From Raphanus sativus (lineage: Eukaryota; Streptophyta; Magnoliopsida; Brassicales; Brassicaceae), in contig NC_079514.1 in the NCBI RefSeq assembly GCF_000801105.2, forward strand, positions 26,576,293 through 26,640,292: 64,000 nt of DNA, written 5' to 3'. Shown here one piece after another: positions 11,540-21,915 of this stretch. The notes beneath the pieces are model-generated. The model did not search any database, had not been told where the DNA came from, and worked only from the letters and a program-made list of their open reading frames with translations. Positions within the stretch are counted from its first letter, which is position 1. Every line of letters starts with the position of its first letter. The translations under genes were made by a program, and so were the position numbers.

Positions 11540-13338
11540 CATCTCTCGATCGATGACGATGTCTTTGGTTGAATCGCATTTTGTCTTTGTAACAGATCAA
11601 TTTCCTGTTGCATCTCCTCATTGCGTGTGGTCCACCAGTTGATACTGTTGTTGAGTGGGTAGTATATGCTATCGAGCTTCTTGTTGTAGTCCTCTAGTGA
11701 CATCTCTTGAGCTCTATGGATTCCTTTTAACATCTCATCAATCTCATCTTTTTGTAAGTATCTGGCTTTGGCATGGACTGATTGTATCCCTCTGCATTTT
11801 ATGGTAGACAAATGTGATTATGTCCATCCATCTCAGCTCTTTTCAAGAATTCTCTGGTGTTTTCCCTTGGCATATGAATGATTCTGCCATCTACAGCTCG
11901 TGCATATCCATGCTCATCTCTGAATATGCCATATTCATCATTCTATTCCCAATGAAATATTCTTCTGCCTTCTTGATCAAAAGCTCGGGTTCCTAATTTG
12001 CAAACATCATCGATCGATGGTGGATGTGTCCTGTCGATCGATGCTCGTAGATTTACTGATCCATTTGTCATCGCAAGAAGCTCTGCAATATCTCTCTCAG
12101 ACACGCGTAGAAGATGTCCATCTATAGCTGATGCTCGGCATGCTATAACTCTGAGAATACTAAACTCATCTGGGCTGTGATAATAATCTTTATCATCTTC
12201 TGCTCTTGCATTTGTTTCTGGTTGATGAGTATCGATTGATGGTCTGTTGTTTCTGTTGATCGATGGTTGAACTATTAGGTTCTTCTGGCGGTAGAAATTT
12301 TTTTCTGATCCATTAGCCATTGCTAAGATTTCTGCAACATCTTCATAAGAAACATGTAGAACTCGTCCATCAATAGCTCGTGCATGGCCTTCTGGATCTC
12401 TGAAATTACAAAATTCATCTGGTTGGATGTTGATCGATGGCTTATTGATGCTGTTGATCGATGGTTCCTCCCTAGTCTCAATTATTTTTTCCTCTCTATA
12501 GTCTTCTTCATACTCATCACTGAATGGACCATATCGTCTTGAAGAGATAACAGTGTTGACTTTATCATTCGGTTGGTAGTAGTGATTCTCCCAATCGTTG
12601 ATTGACTCACCTTTGGATCACTGTCGATTGATGCTGCATGATGTCTTTCGATCGATTGCTGATTTTTGCTTGGTGCTGACGGCGGAAACGAGTACTTGCT
12701 AAGCCATTGCAAATAGCATATATGTAGCTCCTGCATTGTCTTCTGATTCCCTGAAGATAGAAAATTTATCCAGTGTTAGATAACCATAATATGTATTGTC
12801 TTTTACTTTTACCTTGGATGCTGGTTGGTGATGAATGTCGATCGATGGCGCGTAGTGTATGTCGATCAATGTCCCTTTCCCTCGGTTTGTGAGAGATTGT
12901 GAGAACTCTTTCATTTTCTGCCATGGTAAGGCCATGGTGTTGGTATGCGATGATTTCTTCTTCTTCGTATTATCAGATCGCATCTCAGGTAGTGTAGTGC
13001 TCACTGAAAAGATCTCATGATAGGTGGGATCAGCCCAACTGCCAATCGAATAGTTGTCTTGTATGTCGATCGTGTCATCATACTGGTAATCGATCGTTTT
13101 GTAAGGTTGAGTATCGGTTGCAAAACTCGGATAGCAGTGTCTTGGCAAGACAAAAGTTTCATTGGCAGGTGCACTCTCCATCGATTCTCCAAGACTGTTA
13201 TCGATCATTGTTTGAGTGGGACTGTCGATCCATTGTTGAGAGTGGTTATCGATCAATTCTCCATTCTCGGACTCGTATTCAGCTCCAAAATAGCATGCTG
13301 CTATGAATCGTGGATCATCTTCAATGTAGGAAGTCTGT
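11540..13338 (-). pseudogene. Athila polyprotein fragment, Ser-Ile-Asp region (right part)
   Basis: Read on the minus strand from 13338, the text begins TSYIEDDPRFIAACYFGAEY and carries frequent Ser-Ile-Asp or related triplets: QQWIDSP, TMIDNS, TIDIQD, TLIDIHYAPSIDIH, SIDRTHPPSID, SIDTHQPETN. In Brassicaceae Athila polyproteins this kind of segment follows the protease and precedes RT. Frames break at several points (12699-13433, 12482-12736, 11943-12320, 11503-11811 overlap), so it is a relic. The start shown for the longest frame lies inside the solo LTR and is not real. The segment is bounded by the solo LTR on the right and the CACTA element on the left. Ser-Ile-Asp is commonly written TCG ATC GAT, producing many palindromic octamers. 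Confidence 0.65.
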
Positions 13339-14537
13339 TGATACGTGCTCAAATTACCTAGAGCAACTTTACTCTCATCAAAAGAGGTCATGTTGTAGTA
13401 CGCAGGGATCAAATCCACAGGGAGTTGGGGCACACACTAGATCTTATTATAACTAAGCTAGGTTGAAGAATTGAAAACTGTAAATTGCAATTAAACTTAA
13501 ACAGTGAACAAGACAATTGCTCGATTGATTGATGTGGGGTTTAACAGTTATGATGAATCAGGATTATAATGATATGAATGCTTATATGAGATGCTTGCAT
13601 GATATTAAAGAACCCAACAATGACAATAATCGATTCCACTCTTGTTTTCTGGGTTATCTATTACTAGATCCAATCATTCAATACACGCACAAGTCATAAT
13701 CAGGAAAGCATCGATCAATGTCTATGCGGACGTATCGATCGACAAGCTTTGTGTTCAATCGATCAATGTCTCAATAGGAGAATCGATCGGCGCGTCTCTA
13801 GTAAGATTTATGCGCACGTATCGATCGACAAGCTTTGTGTTGATAACCGTTCACTAGGGTTGCTAAATTAGTTATCGCTTGTTTCTTGCAAGTCCTAGCT
13901 CAGAGAAGATAGATCGGTGGATAAATCTACTAAATCATGCTTAGGTTAGCTAATCCTAAACAAGCATTAAGAATAATCTTCTAAGATGAATATCACAACT
14001 CAAGATTCATATTTTGGGCTAATCCCTCAAAACCTATTTGAACCCTAAACCTAAAAGAAACTGCATATGATAGATAGATGAACACAAAGTAATAGAATAC
14101 AAGAAAGCTCTCAAGAGTAACTCTCTTTCTCACAACTTTGTAAAACTCTCTCAACTTACAAAAACGGCTCTCTTACTTCAAACACTTAAGCAAGGTATAA
14201 ATATTGTAAATATTAGTTTAAAACTCGTCAGGGGGTATTTTGGTAATTAGATAGAGTCTTGGGCTTCAAGTCGGTTGTGACCAAACTGGTCCTCTGCGTG
14301 CTTGTTATCGATCGATTTCACTAGGTGTGCATCGATCGATATGAATCTCTCTGTGTCGACCTCAAGTGCTGGTCGATATGGTCATCTCGGGTAAAATCTC
14401 TAAAGTGCTCCAAATCACCATCTTCTCTCCAATCACTCCTGAACCTGTAAATATGATATCTAGACTCCAAACATAATGATCTATCCTAAAACTCCTATAT
14501 AACATGGTTAAGATAAAGCAAAATACTTGGTATATCA
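13339..14537 (-). repeat. Probable solo Athila LTR
   Basis: Minus-strand reading starts TGATATACCAAGTATTTTG at 14537 and ends at 13339 with ...GATTTGATCCCTGCGTACTAC, then TTTGAGCACGTATCA, both typical of Athila LTRs. Flanking pentamers TCTGT (13334-13338) and TCTAT (14538-14542) look like a target duplication with one change. On both sides lies minus-strand Athila coding DNA (protease right, Ser-Ile-Asp region left), with no internal element sequence attached. This fits a solo LTR left by LTR-LTR recombination. A TATA-like TATTTATACC lies in it on the minus strand near 14200. Confidence 0.65.
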
Positions 14538-15045
14538 TCTATGGCTTGACAACTCTCAATGGATCATAATAGACATTATAGTCTATGAGTGTGAGGCTTA
14601 CTTGTTCGTCTTCATGTCACAAACTGCTCCTACATTAGTCATGAATGCTCTCCCAATTAGTAGAGAAGAATTCATGTTTAGCTTATTGTCTAGAACATGG
14701 AAAATCAACTGGAACTATAGCATTACCAATCCGCACTTCAAGGTCTCTAATGATTCCTCCTAAATTCCTCCTAGAGTAATCCACAAAAGTGAATGACTCC
14801 TCTAAAGGCTCTATCTTCAGACCTAGATGGTCTGCCATCACTTTTGGTAGTATACTGACTGAAGAACCAGTATCGCAGAGCACAAATGGCAACTCAATTC
14901 CTTTTAGCAAGTATGGTACCACAAATTTTCCAGGATCACTCTGCTTCTTTAGTGTAATCCTCTGAGTCATCTTCTTTCTGACCTCATGGGACATCCTTTT
15001 CGATGTTCTGCTCAGTTTCCTTGCTCTCTCTGAACAACATCCACA
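14538..15045 (-). pseudogene. Athila retroviral-type aspartic protease fragment
   Basis: The protease cuts the element polyprotein. The frame 14994-14683 shows KFVVPYLLKGIELPFVLCDT followed by GSSVSILP, including the catalytic Asp-Thr-Gly, then HLGLKIEPLEESFTFVDYS. After a stop near 14683 the C-terminal part is still readable in another frame down to about 14560 (LLIGRAFMTNVGAVCDMKTN). It is cut at about 14540 by the solo LTR. The piece runs opposite to the Athila RT that begins at about 15119, so the two are head to head. This could be an inversion inside one element or two different elements. Confidence 0.8.
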
Positions 15046-15118
15046 ATCAGTGGGAAAAGTAAGTGATATGCTATGGATTTTATCTTATTTTACCTCCGAG
15101 CAAAGCTTAGAGAGTGTT

Positions 15119-17070
15119 GATGCTGATGCCTATGCCAAGTTCCTGGATTCAGCCAGGAGTATGGAGAGGACGGTGGCGAATCTAAGTCTGGGGGAGAACA
15201 GAGACTCCAGCACATCGACCGGAACAACCACGCCTCAGAACCCGACTGTTCCGGCGGCTCAGCCCGATGACTCATGGAGCGAGTTGAAAGCTCCACAGGT
15301 AGAGCTCAAATCCCTTCCCAAGGGACTCAGGTATGCATTTCTTGGACCCAACTCCACATATCCTGTCATTGTGAATGCTGACCTGAACAATGCAGAGACT
15401 GCTCTGCTTTTGTGTGAGCTGAGAAAATATCGTAAGGCTTTAGGTTACTCTCTAGCTGACATACCTGGCATTTCACCTGATCTGTGCATGCATAGAATAC
15501 ACCTGGAAGATGAATCGATGACTTCTGTAGAACATCAGAGGAGGTTAAACCCGAATCTAAAAGATGTTGTAAAGAAAGAGATAATGAAACTTCTAGAAGC
15601 AGGTGTGATCTATGCGATCTCTGATAGTAAGTGGGTTAGTCCCGTGCATGTAGTACCTAAGAAAGGTGGGATCACTGTTATAACCAATGAAAAGAATGAA
15701 TTGATCCCCACTAGAACAGTTACTGGTCATCGCATGTGCATTGATTTTCGTAAATTGAATGCTGCGACTCGTAAGGATCACTTCCCACTTCCTTTTATTG
15801 ATCAAATGCTTGAGAGATTGGCTAACCACCCTTTTACTATTGCTTTTTAGATGGTTATTCAGGTTTCTTTCAGATTCCCATCCACCCAGATGATCAGGAG
15901 AAGACGACGTTCACATGCCCTTATGGAACATATGCATACAGGAGGATGCCCTTCGGTTTGTGCAATGCTCCAGCGACCTTCCAGCGATGCATGATGTCTA
16001 TTTTTACTGATCTGATCGAAGACATAATGGAGGTTTTCATGGACGATTTCAGCGTCTATGGAAGCTCCTTTCATGTCTGTTTGTCAAATTTGTGCAGGGT
16101 ACTGAAGCGATGCGAGGAGAAGCATTTAGTGCTGAACTGGGAGAAATGCCACTTCATGGTGAGAGACGGGATTGTTCTGGGACACAAGATATCCGAGAAA
16201 GGCATTGAGGTGGACAAGGCAAAGATCGAGGTCATGATGAGTCTGCAACCACCAACTTCAGTGAAGGGAATCCGGAGTTTCTTGGGACACGCTGGTTTCT
16301 ACAGGAGGTTCATCCAAGACTTCTCTAAGATCGCGAGACCACTCACTCGGCTGCTCTGCAAGGAAGCTCAGTTTGTCTTTGACAGTGACTGCTTAACCGC
16401 ATTCCACACGATCAAGGGAGCTCTAGCCAGTGCACCAGTTGTCCAACCTCCAGACTGGGATCTCCCCTTTGAGATTATGACAGATGCAAGTGATTTTGCA
16501 GTGGGAGCAGTCCTTGGACAGCGTAAAGACAAGAAGCTTCACGTGATCTACTATGCAAGCAGAACTTTAGATGAATCTCAATGCCGATACGCAACCACAG
16601 AGAAGGAGCTCCTTGCCATCGTGTTCGCTTTTGAGAAGTTCAGATCCTATCTGGTTGGATCAAAGGTGATTGTGCACACAGACCACGCGGCTCTCAAGTA
16701 CCTGCTCACGAAGAAGGATGCTAAACCGCGGCTCTTAAGATGGATTCTCTTGCTCCAAGAGTTTGATCTAGAGATAAGAGACAAGAAGGGGGTTGATAAT
16801 GGAGTGGCAGATCATCTCTCCAGGATGAAAGTGTCAGATGAGACAGTTCTTGATGTGGAACAACCGATGGAGTACGTCAATGCGATTGGTCTGCGCAACA
16901 TGGAGCAGTCGTCACCTGCCATTAAGGACTGTTCCCGCGTAGAAGGATCATTCGTTGCAGTGATCCAGAAGGAGTACCCGAACCTTCCATGGTTTGCTGA
17001 GATTGCCAACTTCTTGGCAGCTGAGAAAGAGCCTTTGAGGTTCATGGGAATGAGAAGAGGAAATTTCTGA
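15119..17070 (+). pseudogene. Athila reverse transcriptase and RNase H
   Basis: RT copies the element RNA and RNase H removes the template. Sequence order: a linker with NLSLGENRDSS, then KLPKGLRYAFLGPN-type pre-RT motif (about 15310), RT fingers (VSPVHVVPKKGG, CIDFRKLNAATRKDHFPLPF to 15830), RT palm with catalytic FMDDFSVYG (about 16036-16062), thumb ([20 protein letters not shown]) and RNase H ([45 protein letters not shown]). A 1-nt deletion near 15837 shifts the frame within the motif that should read CFLDGYSGF. The second frame runs to 17070, where another frameshift occurs. No natural ATG is visible at the start because upstream Athila sequence is absent. Confidence 0.92.
15181..15196 (+). 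other. Polypurine-tract-like copy 1 (inside pol linker)
   Basis: TCTAAGTCTGGGGGAG here is the same string that forms the polypurine tract just before the 3' LTR (21899-21915) and another copy at 20515-20529. Here it lies in frame in coding DNA (Leu-Ser-Leu-Gly-Glu). Confidence 0.7.
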
Positions 17071-18276
17071 GGGAGGCAAGGCACTACTTCTGGGATGAGC
17101 CGTATCTCTATCGGCAAGGCAAGGATGGGATCTTCAGGAGATGTGTATCAGAGGCTGATATTCCAGGGATCCTTCACCACTGCCATGGTTCCTCTTATGC
17201 TGGTCACTTTGCCACCTTCAAGACTGTTTCCAAGATCCTCCAAGCCGGTTTCTGGTGGCCCACTATGTTCAGAGATGCTCACGCCTTCATATCTCGATGC
17301 AATTCATGCCAAAGGATGGGGAGTATAAGTAAGAGAAACGAGATGCCTCAGAACTACATCTTGGAAGTTGAAGTGTTCGATTGCTGGGGATCGATTTCAT
17401 GGGACCCTTCCCAGTCTCTCACAAGAATGAGTACATCCTAGTTGCTGTGGACTATGTCTCCAAGTGGGTAGAGGCGATTGCTAGTCCAACCAATGATGCG
17501 CGAGTTGTAACCAAGATGTTCACCTCCATCATCTTTACAAGATTTGGAGTGCCTAGAGTGGTAATAAGCGATGGTGGAACACACTTTATCAACAAGTTGT
17601 TCCAAGGATTGCTGAGCAAGAATGGTGTGAAACACAAGATTGCAACCGCCTACCATCCTCAAACAAGTGGTCAAGTGGAAGTTTCAAACAGAGAAATCAA
17701 GAACATACTGCAGAAGACTGTCAACACCACCCGCAAGGATTGGTCCCTTAAGCTTGACGATGCTCTCTGGGCGTACAGAACAGCCTACAAGACCCCTTTA
17801 GGGACCACCCCCTATCATCTGGTCTATGGCAAGGCGTGCCACCTACCTGTTGAGCTAGAGTACAAGGCGGCTTGGGCTGTCAAACTACTCAACTTCGATA
17901 TCAACCCTGCCAAGGAGAGGCGAACCATTCAGATCCACGAGTTGGAGGAGATCAGGCATCTGGCCTATGAGAGTTCTAAGATCTACAAGGAAAAGACCAA
18001 GGCGTTCCACGATAGGCGGATCATCAACAGAAGCTTTGCTCCGAACGATCAGGTTTTACTCTTCAATTCACGGGTTAAGCTGTTCCCTGGAAAGCTTAAA
18101 TCTAGATGGTCTGGACCTTTCACCATTAAGGAGGTTCGCCCTATGGAGCTGTTGTGTTGCTGGACACAAGAGGAGGAGAATTTGTTGTCAATGGTCAGCG
18201 TCTCAAGCCATATCTTGCTGACACAACAATCGCTGAAGGTGTAGAGATACCCTTAAGCGATCCCCCTCAAGCCTAA
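17071..18276 (+). pseudogene. Athila integrase
   Basis: Integrase inserts element cDNA into the genome. The HHCC zinc-binding domain is readable at about 17180-17320 (HHCHGSSYAGHF ... CNSCQRMG), in a frame different from both neighbours. The DDE core is in the 17381-18244 frame: Asp in GIDFMGPF, Asp in VISDGGTHF and Glu in [11 protein letters not shown]. The C-terminal DNA-binding part ([22 protein letters not shown]) follows. Frameshifts near 17070, 17380 and 18150 split the gene. The last frame ends EIPLSDPPQA with a TAA at 18274-18276. All catalytic residues are present, so decay is by small indels. Confidence 0.92.
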
Positions 18277-18533
18277 TCGGCTCACTGAAGTCAAGCTAGT
18301 GACAGAAAACAAGCGCTTGGTGGGAGGCAACCCACTGGTGAGTGTAAATATTGTTTTCCTTTTTGTCTTTATTTTCCTAGGAACTAACTTGCAGGTTGAA
18401 AATCAAGAAAATTCGAGATCACTCCAGGAGAGCACTCCAGCGGTTGTTCCGCCGATTGTTCCCAGGTAAGTTCTCGAACCAAAAAAAAAAAAATAATAAA
18501 ATATAAAAAAAAAAGGGAGGGGAAGCGGTTTTG
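18277..18533 (+). other. Spacer between Athila pol and the env-position gene
   Basis: Short non-coding spacer with A-rich tracts (18481-18515). No separate gene is visible. Confidence 0.6.
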
Positions 18534-19056
18534 ATTGGCTATTAAAAAAACCAAACATTCCACTTCCCCACTTCATCTCTCTCGCCGTTCACCCCCCCTT
18601 AGAACCCTAAAATCGCGAACTCACCTCTCTCTCTTCCTCATCGATTTTGGTTCTAAACTCTTGGGATTCTTTGAGATTGGGTTGCTTTGCAGGAATCATC
18701 TCTCCAATCAAGGTAATCGGACAAGAACTCTCCCCTTTTTGCGCATTCAAATCGCGATTTGGGAGTGATTTCTTGGGTTCTCTCTTTCCTTTATGCTTTG
18801 CAATTTATCCTAGGTTGTAGCTCTTGATAGTATACTTGCTACTAGGATTGAATTCATGATTGATCTTCAATGGAAGAGGAACCGATTTGTTGCTTGTGAT
18901 TCTTGGCCTTTGCGATTTCTACTGTTGAGATTGAGGCTTGTATATGTTGTCTAGTAATCGATGGACTTGAGTAGAACAAGAAGATTGGATTGTTCCATCG
19001 TTTCTAGAACAACCAACGAACTGTGCTGATATTGGGATTTCGTTTTTGTCTTGCAG
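18534..19056 (+). other. Gene-like leader with a probable 5'UTR intron for the env-position ORF
   Basis: From about 18555 the sequence is CT-rich like a plant 5'UTR (TCATCTCTCTCGCC, CTCTCTCTTCCTCATCG). A good donor AAG|GTAATC at 18712/18713 pairs with a pyrimidine-rich acceptor TTTTTGTCTTGCAG at 19056, immediately before the ATG at 19057. This suggests that the env-position protein is translated from a spliced or separately started message. Transcript data would be needed to confirm it. Confidence 0.5.
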
Positions 19057-20389
19057 ATGCCTCCAAAGATGCGGAACGCAAGAGCCACCAAGAGCACAGC
19101 TTCTCCAGCCGCGAATGCTCCACCTGGGTACCCGTGGCCGAACAAGACTGAGGGAGCGCCCATAGACCTTAATGACTCGATGCTCCTTGACTTCAACGTC
19201 GAGGGATGGGACAAGGAGTCGGCGGCGATATACAACAAGCTCCTCCTAGCAGAGATCTTGCCCACGCGGTTCGTGAACCAGCAAACACTAGGCGATCTAG
19301 GCCTTGACACTGAGGTGTTCGACACGATGCAGGCTATGGGAATCATGCCTCTCTGCTACCAGGCTCAGGTTCTCTACCCCGACTTGGTCAGGCAAGTGCT
19401 CGCGACATGCAAGATCACTTACCAGAACCCCAATGCGCCTACGTACGAGAACTGCTTCTTCTCCTTCATGGCTGATGGCAAGTTCTGCACAATCTCTCTC
19501 GACGACCTGAACTCGCTATTCGAGATTGCAGACTCGCAAGGCCTATCAGTCGCAGATCCGGAACCCTGCTATCCGGATCATCGCCAAGATTGTGTCCAAT
19601 GTGCTGTTCGCGAAGGAGTACACGTCCAAGATCACAAATGGAGAGCTCCAGGTCCTCTACACGGGACTTGAGGACGAGATGCGCAGAGAGAACGTCACCC
19701 CGATCCAGGAAGTCAAGACCAACCCGGGGTTTCATCTCATCTCCATGTTCGCTGACCGCAAGGACACACTTGTTCGGACTGATGATAAGAAGGATCGTTG
19801 CGGCAGTCTGCTCACACCATTGTTCCAGCGCTTCAACATCAACCTCAGCTCGTACACGGTCGTCTCTGAGATGGAGTACATCGATACTCCTTACCTGATC
19901 GCATACCACATCCTGCGCGACGAGACCACCTACAAGTTCCAGGATAAAGAAGGGAACCCTCTGTACTGCAAGCTCCCTATGCCTGGGTTCACAGACTTCT
20001 TATCCTTGGAGAACATTGTGTTCTCACTCGATGAAGAGCACCTCTGCGATGATCCGAAGGCGCAGGTTCAGCACGATGATGAAGATATGGATGATGTGGA
20101 GCATGTGACTCCACCGGCTGATGGTGAGTATGACTTGGAGGACTTCACCGATGTGACTGATGATCACGCCTACAGATGCTGGATGGTGGATTCCCAGAAG
20201 AAGAACAACAGCCTCATGAAGAGGATACTCAGAGCGATCACAGGCGGCTGCATTGGAGCACAGGAGGAGCGTACACCGCAGAGAACAAGGCGCCCAGGCA
20301 AGGAACAAGCAGGAACATCGACTGGAGGAGTGAGACTGCCGAGGAACAGGAGGACAGCTGGTCACTCCGGTAGCGGCGATTCAGACTGA
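19057..20389 (+). pseudogene. Athila env-position ORF (ATHILA ORF-1 family), frameshifted
   Basis: This gene sits after pol, where envelope-like genes of Athila elements lie. Text such as SAAIYNKLLLAEILPTRF, then FMADGKFCTISLDDLNSLFE and SQIRNPAIRIIAKIVSNVLF follows the pattern of the Arabidopsis ATHILA ORF-1 family. The family's biochemical role is unknown; I see no signal peptide or transmembrane segment, so an envelope function is not supported here. The ATG at 19057 follows a splice-acceptor-like site. A frameshift near 19540 moves reading from one frame (to 19671) to another (from about 19530 to the TGA at 20387-20389). An acidic stretch (DDEDMDDVEH) and a basic Gly/Arg-rich tail (RTRRPGKEQAGTS) end the protein. 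Without the shift it would be about 440 residues. Confidence 0.82.
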
Positions 20390-21271
20390 GTCCGAAAGGA
20401 CTATTTCTATCCCTTGTCTTATCCATCTGAACTATTTATTTTTCATGTTATTTGCTTCTGTTTGGTTTGTTTCAGCTTCCTCTGATTTATTTTCACAACC
20501 AGGGATGGTGTGAGCTAAGTCTGGGGGAGCGATTGTACTATATTCGCTTGTGTGCTTTTTGAGTCAGTCCTTGTGTCATTTTTATGTTTTTATCGAGTCA
20601 GTTTTTTAGGATCGAGTCAGTCAAAACTATTGTGGGAATCATGACCTTATTTGTGATGCTCTTTAACCACCTCGTGCTTTAACCTTCTTATTCAGTGACC
20701 TTAGCAGTGATGAAAGACCCACACATGGACCTGGAACACCCTGACTTATCTCATTTTGACACTCCAGAAGTTCTATACCGATCAGGTTACACTGGGCAGA
20801 CTTAACTCCACTTTATCTGAACCTAATCTGGACTTTAATTCTTCTTGTCATGGGCACTAGATCAGGGTAGAATGAGAACTACACTCAGGACTTCTTATCC
20901 GATTTTTATCCCTCTTGCTGTTCCTGAGTGGCTAGCTCATCTTTAGCTAGTTCCCACCTTGAACCCTGACCTTTAATTCCACCCTCATGCATTTGCTTTT
21001 CTAGTACTTTATGTGCAGATATGTGCAAAAAGGTCGGAGAGGAAAGGATCAACGCAGTTCTTACTCATCAATGCTCACACAGTGGAAGCAGGCAGAACAA
21101 CCGGAGTGCTTGTTCCAACACGAAAGGGAACAACCGAGATGCCTGTTCCGATACCATGGAGAACAACGAGAAGTAAGTGGATAGAACAGTCCAGAATGAA
21201 TCACCAGTGGCATCATATACATCACTTGTTACCTCCTTGCTCGTCACCCCAGCATTTTGTAATTCAGTACA

Positions 21272-21304
<33 letters not shown>

Positions 21305-21898
21305 ATTTATGTTTTTGCTTTGATTTACTGGTGACGAGAAGGGGAAGAATCTATGATGCATGCCATTGGGGAAGTTGGGAAAGTAATGGTGGTTTCAGTG
21401 AAGTGTTCTGAAGGGGAAGTTAAATCGCGCAGAGCAGCCTTATGATCGATCTATCGGAGAGCAGTCTGATTAGCAGAGATGAGTAAGGACTGTGGACCTC
21501 AATGGAGCCGTCCTCTCACGACCATTTTGTGCGATATCCTGCACCCGCTCTTGGTAAACCCTAAACACTCTTGAACTCCACCATAAAAGTTAGCCTGTTC
21601 TATACCTAGCCCGTTCTCTCTGAGTAGAGCCTGTGACAAGAAGCTCACGCTGATCTTAATTGAACATAAGGAGTTTTGTCTCGAAAGTGTTGCCTTTTCA
21701 GGTTGAGATGTAGAGTAAGGAGCCGATCTTCGAACAGTGATCAGGGGGTTCTCAGTAAGTGTGTGTGGTCCTAATCTACAGCTTGTATGGTTCAGAGATT
21801 TGTGGTAAGAGTATGGTTGCTGAGAATAAGCGAGTTCCCACGCTTTCAAACCTTTCTCCCTGTTCTTGATACTTGCCTTGTTCGAGGACAAACAAGGA
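20390..21898 (+). other. Athila non-coding region between env-position ORF and 3' LTR
   Basis: No domain-bearing frame is visible. It contains a second polypurine-tract-like string (20515-20529) and a run of 28 A (21275-21302). Frames on either strand here are short and lack recognisable motifs. GAACA/TGTTC-rich words (for example GGAACAACCGAGATGCCTGT) recur from about 21090 to 21190 and again near 22060-22180 inside the LTR. Confidence 0.6.
20515..20529 (+). other. Polypurine-tract-like copy 2
   Basis: CTAAGTCTGGGGGAG matches the tract before the 3' LTR. It lies 126 bp after the end of the env-position ORF and is followed by CGATTG, not by an LTR start. Confidence 0.7.
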
Positions 21899-21915
21899 TC
21901 TAAGTCTGGGGGAAT
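21899..21915 (+). other. Polypurine tract of the Athila element
   Basis: TCTAAGTCTGGGGGAAT immediately precedes the LTR start TGATATATGG. This is the expected plus-strand DNA priming site. Confidence 0.85.

Noticed and set aside
12699..13433. A 244-residue minus-strand frame as one gene
   Set aside because: Its first 30 or so codons lie inside the Athila LTR (13339-14537); only the part left of 13339 is Athila coding sequence.
14527..14763. A plus-strand 78-residue frame
   Set aside because: It is the complement of the Athila protease C-terminus, whose motifs read on the minus strand.
19057..20389. True viral-type envelope protein
   Set aside because: No signal peptide, transmembrane segment or cysteine pattern is visible; the text fits the ATHILA ORF-1 family of unknown function.
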